DNA from: Ustilago trichophora
Lineage: Eukaryota > Basidiomycota > Ustilaginomycetes > Ustilaginales > Ustilaginaceae
Direction: 5' to 3'
DNA: 64,000 nt
Assembly (NCBI GenBank): GCA_900323505.1
Contig: OOIN01000004.1
Location: forward strand, 1,612,001 to 1,676,000
Part shown: one piece after another, positions 11,101-21,367 of the stretch
How positions within the stretch are numbered: position 1 is the stretch's first letter
How the letters are laid out: each line of letters starts with the position of its first letter
Notes under the pieces: generated by a model
What the model was told of the DNA's origin: nothing
What the model saw: the letters and a program-made list of their open reading frames with translations, nothing else
Databases searched by the model: none
Made by a program: the position numbers and the translations under genes

Positions 11101-12771
11101 AGGTTGCTTTGTGAGGATGCCGGCGCGGCTTCTGTCCTTGGCGATGGCGTTGACGGCGAAAGGGTGGAGAAAGACGGGGTCTTGGTTACGTAGCAGACCG
11201 GCCTTCATGAGCGGATCCATCTGGGTTTGCATGAGTTTGGCCCACTTGTCCTTGACTTTGTTGAGGTCTTTGCCGAGGCTGACGTTGACGATCTCTTCGC
11301 GCTTGCGAAAAGTGTAGCGTTGCACATCGATGGCTTCTTCGGTGCGAATCTCGATTTGGTTGATGTGAAGCTGATCCACAACTTGCTGTACACTGTCCGA
11401 GTCCTTGCCCGGAGTGGCAGATAGTGCAAGGACTCGGAAGTGGGGATTGGTCTCCATGATTTGGCCAATGACACCTCCGTAGGCATATTTGCCTCGCGCC
11501 CTATGCGCCTCGTCCACTACGACGCAGACCACATCGCGTGGATCGCAACTGCCTTTTCGTATGTCGTTTTCGAGCGTCTGGGGTGTCATGTAGAAGATGC
11601 GCTTGCTCTGGTAGTAGACATGACGTTGAGCACTGACCTTGTCACCCGTCAGGTCGACGGCGCAGTCCCAGGGTAGACCACAAATGCGATGGCATGCTGT
11701 CTTTTGTTGGTCCACGAGCGGCTTGGTCGGCGCCAAGAAAAAGATCTTGGCGTCCGGGTACCATCGGAAGAAGTTGAGAATCACAACAGCAGCAATAAAA
11801 GTTTTCCCTAGACCGGTCGGAAGAGCAACCAGAACATTGTTGAAAAGTGCCTTTTGGACGATGTTGTATTGATAATCACGCTTCTCCATGTTGGTGGGAT
11901 AGATCCAGGTCTTTGCGGCTTCGAGATCGATCTTGCACTTTTGCGGTTGCGGGGGCGGAAGATTCCGACGATGATCTACTGGCGCTGGTGGAAGCATGTT
12001 GACATACTTGCTATCGGCATCCCAGTCGCACTTTGCCTTGTCCTTGCCAGTAGAGTCTGTAAGACTGAAAGGGTCGTCCTCAAATTCGAGCGCATCTACA
12101 TCGATGGATGCACCAAACTCGTCTTTTTCGCGATTTTTGGCGCTTTCACGATGAAGATATGCTTCCCTATCCCAGGTTTTGGTGCCGACCTTGTTCTGCC
12201 AGAGAGGCCGTGCGCTAGAAGATCCATTCGTGTTGTCGGAAGTGCTAGCCTGTATGGCAGAGGTAGAGGCCGACTGTGAAGAGATGGTGATGTGTCCTGG
12301 ACTGGATGAGACCACTTTGCCGGCAGCGCGTGGTTGGCTAGGTGTGATGGGCTTGCCAAAAAGATTCATCTGCCGAGCAGCTCCAGAAGATGCAGGCTGT
12401 GTCGATGCATTGGAGCCGAGAGAAGAGACTCGCTGCATTGGCCTTGCAGAGATAGATGCTGCCGCAGATGGACCCGCTCTGTTGATCGATGATGTGGAAC
12501 CGTTGGAGGCTGGAGGCTGCACCTGAGCCGCACGAGGTGCGGGGATGGGTTTGCGGTTGGAGACGGTCGACAGAGCCTGAGTATGGGACGCGGATGGATG
12601 AACATGGCTCGCGACGGTGGCTCGCGGTGCATATTGCTGTGCTGTACCAGTGCTGACGAGCTTGTTCTCGATCTGATCGAGCTGCAGGAGTGCGGAATCG
12701 TCGAGATCGTCGATGCCAAAGTCGTCAAAGTCGTCGATGTCATCGAATTCGTCTGAGAGGTTTGGCATCAT
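8173..12771 (-). CDS. MPH1: MPH1/FANCM-family DNA helicase
   Basis: 1532-aa intronless frame, ATG at 12771. Superfamily 2 helicase motifs are visible: motif I ALPTGLGKT (about residue 317), motif II DEAH (about 418) in VVDEAHRARGKYAYG, motif III ALSATPG, and C-terminal helicase motifs including IGEEGLDIG and QRIGRTGRKREG (about 787). The PTKPLVDQQ segment and the insertion between the two lobes fit the FANCM/Mph1/Hef group. Mph1 is a 3'-5' helicase that dissociates D-loops and remodels stalled forks. The N-terminal ~290 residues begin with an Asp-rich patch (DEFDDIDDFDDFG) and are otherwise Ser/Ala-rich. The ~650-residue C-terminal tail is low complexity with acidic and Lys-rich stretches, making the protein longer than typical ascomycete Mph1. 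Confidence 0.95.
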   Translation of the reverse strand: MMPNLSDEFDDIDDFDDFGIDDLDDSALLQLDQIENKLVSTGTAQQYAPRATVASHVHPSASHTQALSTVSNRKPIPAPRAAQVQPPASNGSTSSINRAGPSAAASISARPMQRVSSLGSNASTQPASSGAARQMNLFGKPITPSQPRAAGKVVSSSPGHITISSQSASTSAIQASTSDNTNGSSSARPLWQNKVGTKTWDREAYLHRESAKNREKDEFGASIDVDALEFEDDPFSLTDSTGKDKAKCDWDADSKYVNMLPPAPVDHRRNLPPPQPQKCKIDLEAAKTWIYPTNMEKRDYQYNIVQKALFNNVLVALPTGLGKTFIAAVVILNFFRWYPDAKIFFLAPTKPLVDQQKTACHRICGLPWDCAVDLTGDKVSAQRHVYYQSKRIFYMTPQTLENDIRKGSCDPRDVVCVVVDEAHRARGKYAYGGVIGQIMETNPHFRVLALSATPGKDSDSVQQVVDQLHINQIEIRTEEAIDVQRYTFRKREEIVNVSLGKDLNKVKDKWAKLMQTQMDPLMKAGLLRNQDPVFLHPFAVNAIAKDRSRAGILTKQPWLRSYITELATMALSMQYLMEQSPTMFYNRLKERSIGYNSKGKKTSTSKQQIYANTNTTFADIMRELEMMQDNKGRILHPKMIKLRNVLIEHFDKCKAEEVHNAEAYAESGHDVFGNTPNSGQLANFQNLSQADTRVMVFCSFRECVDEIVSYLNDSGFKATEFVGQSKAKNGKKGMSQKDQERVINDFKAGRYNVLVATSIGEEGLDIGSVDLTACYEAVKDSIRMLQRIGRTGRKREGKIVVLMSEGREQHNWQHSKDNYKAVQKEVDSRLYVELFDDVDRMVPDGISPQPVLKQVEQPEFDPSMVSDGKAPKTTRGKKEPKPKKDPKRNMPQGGNIIEGFRKASTLAKRKQCFSSDGDDDDVDEDDFDAPPSNETHSQKVRRLIATGADKLDAELEKENLSLNLRSAKDRPKAAARRIASSPPSSPDFSPPSVYGNLAGSRASSSIATPPVLSDGIQTPPVPSTSSSSRPLAAGSTVTHGKKLGVGLRSSGRSITSSGTLSLRKSGDLVDSGIGGLSGSARTQLLVFGNSPRSRSIAKAVTIDDDDEDEFGDLAIDMSMENAMMRLEAEAAAKKQVERESHIDEKILNPTFLSSASSKDSNNALEPILLSPSTPSPKRDRTINVHPVMEALMAQDAAKIKAERDNKQNSTSRSTQKVLESPMKSSMGPPDSIPRRAGGSRAKRIVPDSPDADAGSLLQPALPIAMEVDQDPSLSSPIKAPTKRGGRLQRGTSSAKIPRSDADTSPTAAKTAAKTRPRGRVRIAEEDEDDDDEEGEEHRAATGTASKAATKKTKSKTGKSAAAEGRGGKKKRKITNSPTSRALFQYEAERSTDEEVHGERDEDDSGLGSSDEDDSDREAVGDFIPTQAPRGYHQQSVYMQSIMSQRAPAEFQRMRHAPFPGLGGRFGEQTTPTRRRGEVRRAQVPSSESRGRGTLGSEDMYSEDSFVVNDEEEIVYDSDSDALPDSSQLWHLA

Positions 12772-13168
12772 GGAAGCTATATAAGAGAGCAGATGATACG
12801 TGAACCTTGAAGTCGGTGGTGATGCGGATGCTTCGGGGATGATGGCGTGTTGCTAAGGCCAGATCAGATGTCGATTGAGATGGTGCAGAGAGAAGCGGTG
12901 GTGGTCGAGGAGCAAGACATAACTGTTTCTTGTGCTTCGACTCGTGTAATGTGCGGAAGTTAAAGGCGGAGAGGAAAGGGTACTGAAGATGTGATGAGGC
13001 GAGGATTGAGATGTCGGAGCCGTTTTTACTCTCCAAGCAGGCTGTGACAGTCGATCGCGAATTACCACGCTTCCGTCTCTCGACAAGATCACAACGTCGT
13101 CACTCTTTCTTGCTTTTCAGCTCGGATCGTGCCGCTGCTGAGCTTTCTTCCTGTACCAGATCGACGAT

Positions 13169-13204
<36 letters not shown>

Positions 13205-13677
13205 TGTGTGTGTGCGTTTAGATGTGCGTGTGTACTGTATGCCGACGACGAGACACCCCTTTTGCACAGTCGGAAGCTGTCCGAGCTTGGCAAGCTTAGC
13301 AACTCAGCTTCGGCAAAACTGACACAGAAATCCCAAACCAACACCTCCACGCTGCACTTGTCAAACGTTTAAAAATCCAACGCGCTCTTTCCGTCGCGTA
13401 AAAAGGCTTGGATCTGTCACTCGGAAATATCGGCGATTCAAGTAAAGACATCACCGATGGTCGGTCGGGAAGAAAAAGTGGAGTGTGCAAGCTGTTGCTT
13501 TGCTACACAAGACGTCTTTTTCTGCCATGCAACCAACAGCTTCAAGCACCTTGTCGTACACCTCTTCAACAGCTCGGTGTCGATACTGTGACCTACAAGA
13601 CATTCTCAGGCAGATCTACGGCGCCTCTCGGGAAGTCAACCGCTTAGAAGCTCTAGTTGAGCAGTTCAACGACCGCA
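12772..13677. promoter_or_regulatory. divergent region MPH1 / Oxa1-family gene with microsatellite
   Basis: 906 bp between divergent start codons. It contains an (AG)16 run at 13171-13202 followed directly by a short GT run (13204-13213), and a GTACTGTA motif at about 13232. No convincing reading frame or RNA gene is seen. Confidence 0.5.
13171..13213. repeat. compound microsatellite (AG)16-(GT)n
   Basis: Perfect AG dinucleotide run followed by a short GT run in the spacer upstream of MPH1. Confidence 0.9.
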
Positions 13678-15133
13678 ATGGCTTCCTCAGGAGTATTTCG
13701 CATCGCCGTCGCTGGCATTCGCACAAGAGCGCCTGGCATCCCTACAGCCAGCTCCTCCTTCTCCCGCACCTCTCTGCCATCTCGTTTGCGGCCAAGCAGT
13801 CTCCGAGGGTTCGCATCATCCACAGCAGCATTCTCAACCGCCCCTTCGACCTCTTCCATACCCGCTGTCAATGCAGCAGCAACTTCTTTAGGCGAGACCG
13901 CCAGCGCAACCACACAAGCCGTCGTCGAGCCCGAGGTCGTATCAGGCGGCTTTGAGTTCCTCGAACCATGGGTCCCCACCATCCACAACCTCGCCGAAAC
14001 CCTCCATTTCACCGGGCCACATGCACACGCGCTAGCCATTTTTGTACTCGCCTTTGCCGTCCGAACCGCCGTCACTCTGCCCGTAACACTATGGCAGAGG
14101 AGCAAGACCCGAAAACTTACCGAGCAGGTGCTGCCAGAGTGGGAGATTATGAAGGAGCAAATTCCTTTGCAGGTGCGGGCGAAATGTAGGAGAGCTGGCA
14201 TGTCGTATGAAGCTTTTCATAAGGAGGCTCAGAAAGAGGTAGGTTCTGCAGTTCATTGACGGATATCTTACGCTGTGATGACGAGACTGACTGATCTTGA
14301 TTCCACATGATTTGCATTCTGGCCTGACAGTTGAAAACTGCACTGGCTGCGCTCCTTCGCAAACACAACGTGTCTCCTATGCCAGCTTTTATCGGTCCAG
14401 CGACGATCAGCATCCCTGTTTTTCTCCTCATGACCGCTCTTCTCCGACAGTCCGCGCTCGATCCTGCTTCTCCCTTCACCACCGAGGTTCTGCCGTGGTG
14501 GTCTCCATCTCCAGAGCTTGCACAGCAGTTCAAGTCGAGCACCGCCATCCTTGCCGATCGTGGGTTTGATGAAGCCGCCATTTCCAAGCTTCAAGGTACC
14601 ATGGGTGGTCCTACACTCGTTGACAAGGATTCCACCATGATCGGTCCCCTCAGCTTCGGAATGCTGACGCTGGCAAATACAGAGCTCAACAGCTGGAGCA
14701 GAAGAAGCCTCGCTAAGATCAGGGCCGTCACATCCGGTGAGACCGACGCAGCCGATAGGACGGCTGAGAAGCTGCTCGCGGACGGAAGCAAGGATCCAGC
14801 CGGGGCAAAGGGCGAGGAAGAACCGAGGAGGGTCCGGATCATCACTAACGCTTTGAGGGTCATGGCGATTGGTTTCATTCCAATTGCGTGTCAGGCACCG
14901 GGTGTGAGTTGCTATCCGAACGCACTGACTCTTTTTCAAAGGCTACGTTCACTGACATTTTCCTCTTTGTTTGACATTGGATTTGACAGGTGCTCGTCAT
15001 CTACTGGCTCTCATCGGGTATCTACACCTTGATCCAAAACTCGATTCTTGCTGTGATGGACCGCCGCTCAGAAGTCATCAAAGCCACTCGCAAGCAGCAG
15101 CTTCTCCAACAGCAGCAGCAGCAGCGAAGGTAG
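13678..15133 (+). CDS. mitochondrial membrane insertase, Oxa1/Cox18/YidC family
   Basis: Three exons: 13678-14238, 14331-14903 and 14990-15133, all phase 0, with donors GTAGGT and GTGAGT and both acceptors GACAG. The product is 425 aa. The N-terminus is Arg/Ser-rich without acidic residues, as in a mitochondrial presequence. Membrane segments: ALAIFVLAFAVRTAVTLP (about 120-140), FIGPATISIPVFLLMTAL, VMAIGFIPIACQAPG, and in exon 3 VLVIYWLSSGIYTLIQNSI. The last is the signature YW-x-x-S segment of the family, split by intron 2. A basic coiled loop (KCRRAGMSYEAFHKEAQKELK) follows the first helix. The C-terminus is short and Gln-rich. Oxa1 would have a longer basic ribosome-binding tail, so Cox18, which exports the Cox2 C-terminus, is the more likely orthologue. 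I leave the symbol blank. Confidence 0.85.
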
Positions 15134-15323
15134 ATATTCAGGCATCCTCTCACAAGATCTACACCAACCTTTTCCGACATCCTTCTTTTTCATGGACACG
15201 TAATGCAAGCCCTTAGACACACTGCTATGCCGTCCGGTATGCTGATCTAGTTTGTGGAATGAGATATTGTTGTATTACTGTACAGATGAGGAAACATTGT
15301 GGCGGCGGTCGTCTGAGGGAAGC

Positions 15324-15871
15324 TTACTTCTCTCCTGGCCTCCTGACACCGCGAACACGAATCCTCTCGGCAGTCTGGACCCTTGCACCCCAACCACGAA
15401 CCTTCTTCTTGGGCTTTGCATCGATGACAAATGCCTCCGGGTTTGCTCCTTGGCGGAACTTTTCTCTTGCCCAGAGGAAGAATCGTCGGTCTTTTGTTGT
15501 GACACCGGCTTCCTTGAGCTGGCTCGATTGGATGGTGAAGATGTTGGACCACTCTTCGCCGATGGCGGATGTGAGAGACGAGTTGGAGGTGAGATCGCGG
15601 CGTGGGCGCGAGATCGAGATGAGGAATGTGGCCGGGTCGGAGATGGTACCTGCCACGACAATGTTCGCAATGCAATCGAGAATGCGTGATTGAAAGAAGA
15701 GAAGGAATGAGAACGTCAGTAAAGGCTCTCGAGGGTAGAGGCGGCTGAGAGGAAACTGAAGTGCTTACCTTGAGGCTTGGGGATGGGTTTAACAGCAGCT
15801 GCTGTTGTGATCATTCGAGACGAAGAGGCCTTCGCGGAGGCCATGACGGCTGTTGTTAGTCGTGCAAACAT
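15324..15871 (-). CDS. mitochondrial small ribosomal subunit protein mS41 (Fyv4-like)
   Basis: Two exons, 15871-15769 and 15649-15324; donor GTAAGC at 15768 and acceptor CAG before 15649 restore a Gly codon (G|GT). The 142-aa product starts MFARLTTAVMASAKASSSR, a typical basic/Ser-rich mitochondrial targeting sequence. The mature part has PATFLISISR, then EWSNIFTIQSSQLKEAGVTTKDRRFFLWAREKFRQG in overlapping register. This resembles the Fyv4/mS41 domain, where a W-x-x-L/IF-x(5)-LKE-x-G pattern is followed by R-x-(Y/F)-x-L-W. The protein is part of the mitoribosomal small subunit. Convergent with the Oxa1-family gene, 190 bp away. Confidence 0.75.
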
Positions 15872-17633
15872 CTTGGTGGCCTTATTTTGCCGTTTGTGCG
15901 TCAAGACGAAAGCGGTGGAGTGTTGAACAAGGATGATGGTTTGGATCGTGTGAGAAAGTGCGAACAAAAAGATCTCGGAACTCGCTCCAACTGCAGCGGC
16001 TCTTCCTTCTCAGATTGGCCGTCACGTGTAGGGTTTTTTTCAAATTGTTTTTTGTTAACTTTGTGATCTCACAACTCAGTGCGAAAATTGAGCTCGTGAT
16101 TGAAGAACATTTGAAAAATGTCGCGCAAAGCGGAACGGAAAGAGAGCAAAAGCCGATTCAAAGCTGCACGATATGCGAGGAGGCCAGGTCGCGAGGAATG
16201 TACGCGCTTTCGCTGCCTCTCTTGCTCTCTCTCGCGCACGCGCGCTCTCCTCTTGCACCTTCGCTAGCTCCTATGTCCCGTTCAATCATCAGATGCATGC
16301 AACTGCAACATGTAAACTCCTAGCGCTCAGCAGTACTGTAGTTACTCTAAGTGGGGTTGGAGTCCGAAGCTGAGAGCAGACTAGCTCTGCAAACTAGCTT
16401 CGCCTTGACCAGGTGTGATGTCGGAGCCCGTCCGAAATTGTAGTTGGTCTCCTCCTGTCAGTGAGCGCCATCATCGTATGTACTGTACTGTAGAGCCTCT
16501 TAGCTACTCATCCCATTCAGTTCATGCTCGCAAACAAAAGAAGAAGAAAAACAGGGACCTTGTCACGATCGATCGTGTTGTCCCGCTCGCCTACCAACGG
16601 AAGGACCAACAGAAAGTGCCAAGCGAGCCGTGTTGGATTCGGATAGCGGGGCGGAAAAGGCGTTTTTCCCGGATCTCCTTGTCCAACACTGAAGCGCCCT
16701 GCAGCCGCCGCCTCGTCGGCTATGCACGAGAACATTTCTCGCAACGCATCGCCTTCCCGTTCCCCTGTCCCCTCCCCCTACTCCTCGTCGTCGTTGTGCA
16801 GCGTGCCTGCCTCTCGGCTCCATGCTCGCCATGCTCGCAAATCACTTTGCTGAGGCCACAAAGCAGCCGTTGCAATGCGATGCTCTTTACTTCTGTAGCT
16901 TGCAGGCCGTCCCAGAGCTTTTCGTCAAGAAAGGGAAAGCGAGATCGACACGACGCGACAAGCCTCTTAAAAAGGGTCAAAGTGAGAGGGAGACCAGACT
17001 CGATAGACGAGACACGTCACATGCCGTTCTCCCTCGCCTCCTCAACCTCATGACAGCACTCTTAGCTATTTCCTGCCACAAAATCGCATGCAAGCAGCAA
17101 ATCACATGCTCGACGCTGACCGAGTTGAGGTTTCCCTTATGTGATTTGCCCTTGAACTCGAGCCTTGCTACCTTGTTGCTGGGTCGCGAACTTTTTTTGT
17201 CCAAGCTCGCATCACTTGAGAGTCGGGCGGGGGATTTGAATCCGAGCTTTTTGTTCTCTTGGCAAGTCCATTTATCCTAAATGTCTGCCACTGCAAACGT
17301 CCAAAAGCAGGAGGGAAGCTGGCGGGTGTACCGGAAGCTCTCTGCAAGTGTGGCTTTCTGCAAAGAGAGTTAGATTCAACTTGTTTGTCGATCTTGGCAG
17401 AGTCTTTTGCTTGTGTAGTGGGCAGATACAGAGATTGATTTGAGATTGACATTGATGCATGCAATGCAACACTGAAATGCTGCAAAGGGGTCCATACACG
17501 CTGCTTATACAGAGTATGGACAGCGGGGCGTTAAATTTCATGTTCCGAGCTGTCACATTTCTCTTGACATGCACGCTCCCCTGCCCTGACACACATCCTC
17601 TCTCCAAAGTTGTGGGCATGCCAAGCCCCCTTA

Positions 17634-17690
<57 letters not shown>

Positions 17691-18743
17691 GGCACACTCG
17701 TCCCATTGTCTCAAGTCCACAATCGAAGCATTCCTCAGCGGCAAGCCCCCTTTTCTGTCCCCTGGGGGTGGGTGTAGGGAGCAACAACCGTTTGGCCAGC
17801 ACATACACTCGAGCCCTCTCGAGTCGCCGGAACTCTTCTGTCCTGATTGTTCTCCCTTCGTCTATCGTCTGGGCACTGAGTCGAATGAATGCTGTACTGT
17901 ACCTGATCTACAGCAAGCGCTTTTATCCTCACTATTGCCTTTCCGTTGATTCCGTGCCAAGTGAGCACGATGGGGGCACTGGTCGCCTTCCCGTCCTTCC
18001 GCCCTTGCCGTTCTTCCTCGCTTCGTCGTGTCTCGACATCGTTCGATGTGCAGGGTGGTTTGCGTCGTCCTGCACAAGCCTTTCTTCCACAAGGTCAGAG
18101 ATGTTCTGTCTCACCATGGCTATCCAAAACCGCAGTGTGCATGTGTTTATCCTTCCCTTCCCTCGAACAGCTCGAGCTTCGAGCCAAGCCGTGGCCCGAA
18201 GTCACCGACACTGTTCGTTGCTTACAATTTCGTGAGCGTCCTCGCCAATGTGCAGTTTGTTTGAACGTCGCAACTGCTCGAGTCCGTTGCATGGATGAGT
18301 GTTTTCCCTCACCATGTTCGCCGTACCGCTCCTTTGGCGGAGGTGGGATAATGATCTGGTGTGGGTCTCCCCCTGAGCAGATGTTCCTCCGGCTAGGTCC
18401 TTGTAAGAGCGGAGGCGGATACTTTCTCTCTTCCCATAGATCCTCCCCCCATCTCGCATCCTGTTTGCTCTCCACCACCATCCCACTCCTCTGTCTCGAC
18501 CTTACCCCCTCCCCCCTCCCCCGTATGTGACCCTTTCTCCTCATCTTTGACGGCTCCACGATCAGCAATCACATTCTTTTGTCAGGACCCAGCACGTAGC
18601 CAACAGCTTCTGAATTGTATCCATCCCTCTTCTCAGCATCCCAACATATCGACAACGACTGAAGTTGAATCGACTAGCTTCGATAATCACCAGCGACTAC
18701 TTACATTAGCAACACAACATCACCCGCAGAAATCAAAACCATC
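15872..18743. other. 2.9-kb gene-poor stretch upstream of the glyoxal oxidase
   Basis: I find no credible protein gene. Frames here are low complexity, begin at random ATGs and show no recognised domain. It contains the mS41 promoter at its left end, a (CT)24 microsatellite at 17639-17686, several TACTGTAC-type motifs (16481-16488, 17895-17902, and GTACTGTA near 16334), and a C-rich stretch near 18506-18524. It must also carry the glyoxal oxidase promoter and leader. A non-coding RNA cannot be excluded. Confidence 0.5.
17639..17686. repeat. (CT)24 microsatellite
   Basis: Perfect CT dinucleotide run of 48 bp in the long spacer about 1 kb upstream of the glyoxal oxidase start codon. Confidence 0.95.
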
Positions 18744-20648
18744 ATGGCAATCTCGACCCAAATGATGGCGCTCAAGGGCATGGTCCTCGGCGCTCTCCTT
18801 CTCGTCGGCACCAGTAATGGCGTGTCCGCCCTCATGGGTGGCATGGGAGGCAAAGCTGGTACGATGCAAGTCGTCGGCAACTCGGGTGTCTCGGCACAGA
18901 TGATGTTCCTCGGCACAGAGCAAAAGGTCTACATCCTCGACAAGACTGAGAACAACCCAGTCCGCGTCAACGGCCATCCTGCATGGGCTGTCGAGTACGA
19001 TATCAACTCAAACCAGTACCGCCCCATGGAGGTGCGCTCCAACACCTTCTGTGCCGGTGGTATGACCCTTGGTGACGGCAGGTGGCTCGTCACGGGTGGC
19101 AACAAGGCCGTCACCACCAACGGTGCTACCGCCAAGGCAGGTCAGGGTTACGGCGCTTACAATGGTGGCAAGGCTCTGCGTTTCCTCAAGCCTTGCGACA
19201 ATCAGCAATGCCAGTGGGACGACAACGCCGCCAACCAGCTCAACACAGAGAGATGGTATCCCACCGTTGAGCCTCTTGCAGACGGTTCCAACATCATCCT
19301 CGGCGGTATGCGCGATGGAGGATTTGTCCCCAGCCAGTCTTCCAACAACCCTACCTACGAGTTCTATCCACCCAAGGGCGATGGTGCCAGTCGCCAGCTG
19401 CCCGTCTTGCAGCGCACCGTTCCTCTGTCGCTCTACCCCATCTCTTACCTCATGTCGTCTGGTGAGGTCTTCATCCAGGCTGGAAGGGAGGCAGTTCTGT
19501 GGAACTACAAGCAGCAGAGCGAGCGTGCGCTTCCCACCATCCCCGGTGCGCCCCGCGTCTACCCTGCTTCGGGAGGATCTGCCATGCTTCCTCTCACTCC
19601 TGCTGACGGCTACAAGGAGACGATCCTCTTCTGCGGTGGTATGAGCCTCGGTAAAGTTTCCAACTGGGGTAATGAGGGTGGACCCACCATTGCCGTCTCT
19701 GAGCTTCCCGCTTCTACCTCGTGTGAGCAGATCAGCCCTCTCCAGGGTGGTGCCTGGGAGGCGGTCGACGACCTCCCCCAAGGCCGTTCCATGGGCCAGT
19801 TCATCCAGCTTCCCGATGGACGCATCTGGTTCGGTAATGGTGTCACCACTGGCGTGGCTGGGTACAACACTAACCCGAACTCGGTCGGCCGCCCCATCGG
19901 CGAGTCGTACGGTGACAACCCTTCTTACCAGCCTCTGGTCTACAACCCCAAAGCGAGCAAGGGCAACCGCTGGAAGCGCGTCGGTGGCACCAACATTGGC
20001 CGCCTCTACCACTCGTCTGCCACCCTTCTTCCAGACTCCTCTATCCTCGTCTCTGGCTCCAACCCCAACGCCGACGTCAACACCAACACCAAGTGGAAGA
20101 CCGAATACCGTGTCGAGCGATGGTACCCAGAGTACTACGACGCGCCGCGACCTTCCAACGACGGCATCCCACGCACCTTCTCGTACGGCGGAAAGGGATT
20201 CACCCTCAACCTTCCCTCGGCCGCCGATGCGCAGAAGGCCAAAGTCGTCCTCATCCGTACCGGCTTCTCCACCCACGGCATGAACATGGGTCAGCGCATG
20301 ATCGAGCTCAAGACCACCCGTCAGGGTAGCATGCTTAGCGTCGCTCAGCTGCCGCCTAACCCAAACCTGTTCGCTCCTGGTCCGGCGCTCGCCTTCGTTG
20401 TCGTGGATGGTGTGCCGAGTCAAGGAAAGATGGTCATGGTCGGCAACGGTCAAATTGGTGGACAGCCCGTGGCCGAAGAGACCAGGCTGCCGGCTGCCAG
20501 CGGTAGGAGGGACGAGGTCTTTGAAGCACGTAACGCTTCCGAGGTCGAGCGCGACGTGATGGGCTCGGCGATGGCTGGCCACGACGATGTGCTCCGCCGC
20601 AGCGGTCTTCACGCTCGTCACCACAAGAGCTCGAGCGACCGTCTGTGA
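18744..20648 (+). CDS. secreted copper-radical oxidase (glyoxal oxidase family)
   Basis: 634-aa intronless frame from ATG 18744. Residues 1-29 form a signal peptide (hydrophobic GMVLGALLLVG, ending VSA). The copper-radical oxidase active site can be assigned by motif: Cys103 (SNTFCAGG) for the Cys-Tyr crosslink, Tyr172 (ERWYPT) as the crosslinked radical Tyr, Tyr422-His423 (GRLYHSSA) and His511 (GFSTHGMNMGQR) as copper ligands. This matches the layout of Phanerochaete glyoxal oxidase (AA5_1). The enzyme oxidises small aldehydes to acids and produces H2O2 outside the cell; smut fungi have several paralogues, one needed for filamentous growth and pathogenicity. The C-terminal ~60 residues (after VAEETRLPA) are charged and His/Arg-rich, with no GPI signal, so I infer secretion or wall association. 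Substrate not determinable from sequence. Confidence 0.93.
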   Translation: MAISTQMMALKGMVLGALLLVGTSNGVSALMGGMGGKAGTMQVVGNSGVSAQMMFLGTEQKVYILDKTENNPVRVNGHPAWAVEYDINSNQYRPMEVRSNTFCAGGMTLGDGRWLVTGGNKAVTTNGATAKAGQGYGAYNGGKALRFLKPCDNQQCQWDDNAANQLNTERWYPTVEPLADGSNIILGGMRDGGFVPSQSSNNPTYEFYPPKGDGASRQLPVLQRTVPLSLYPISYLMSSGEVFIQAGREAVLWNYKQQSERALPTIPGAPRVYPASGGSAMLPLTPADGYKETILFCGGMSLGKVSNWGNEGGPTIAVSELPASTSCEQISPLQGGAWEAVDDLPQGRSMGQFIQLPDGRIWFGNGVTTGVAGYNTNPNSVGRPIGESYGDNPSYQPLVYNPKASKGNRWKRVGGTNIGRLYHSSATLLPDSSILVSGSNPNADVNTNTKWKTEYRVERWYPEYYDAPRPSNDGIPRTFSYGGKGFTLNLPSAADAQKAKVVLIRTGFSTHGMNMGQRMIELKTTRQGSMLSVAQLPPNPNLFAPGPALAFVVVDGVPSQGKMVMVGNGQIGGQPVAEETRLPAASGRRDEVFEARNASEVERDVMGSAMAGHDDVLRRSGLHARHHKSSSDRL

Positions 20649-21367
20649 GCGGTTTCTCTTCTCCGTCTCAGACTCTGAATGGCCCTTTGTCTTGAATAGG
20701 CGCTTCGTGATCCTCGGTGTCCGATCGATTTCCAACCATTGGAAGACGAGACGCATCTCGTAGCTTAGATCCGTTGTGCCTCGCTTGTCGTTTGCTCTTT
20801 ACTTTTTCTGCTTAATATGATCGATGTTTTTTTCATTTTGCTCTGCCCACTCAAGAACCATACTTTTCTATCCATGGCTGTGTGCCTGCGAAAGAATACA
20901 AAGACCCGAGAAGCCTTCCGTCACTCTCTCAAGAATTTTGTTCCGCCCGGAAGTGGATGAGATGATGTTGTTCGATGCTAGAGCGAAGGCCTACATGTCA
21001 ATGTCTTCTTTGGCACTTGCGTTGAGAGGGCGAGCTGACTCCAAATCATTTTTGCGCCGTGATGTGTGAAGGACAGAGTGAATTCAAGGATCTGAGAGCT
21101 TTCGAAGAAAGTTTCAGAATTGTTTCTGTGCCAAAGCTCGGGTAGGGGTCAGGCTGTTGTCTCTCCAGCGTCTCGGAAGTGAGCAGCCTTAGTTAAATAT
21201 CTTGCATCTCCGCTGTCTCTGATCGGATCGCAGTCTCTTTCCAGAAGTTCTTCGTCAGGCTTCACGATCGCAAACGCATCACGGAGACAAAAGCAAGGCG
21301 TATACGATTATTTGACACTGAGTTCCTGCCAAGGTCTCCGACACTTGACACCGCTGCTGTGACTCGA
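20649..21367. other. convergent 3' region
   Basis: 719 bp between the stops of the glyoxal oxidase (+) and TFB4 (-); I see no gene or notable repeat. Confidence 0.5.

Noticed and set aside
17459..18235. 258-aa frame on the + strand in the long spacer
   Set aside because: It includes the translated CT microsatellite (Leu-Ser repeat) and no recognisable segment; no splice-supported extension was found.
19008..20756. 582-aa frame on the - strand
   Set aside because: It is antisense to the glyoxal oxidase, which has a signal peptide and complete active-site motifs.
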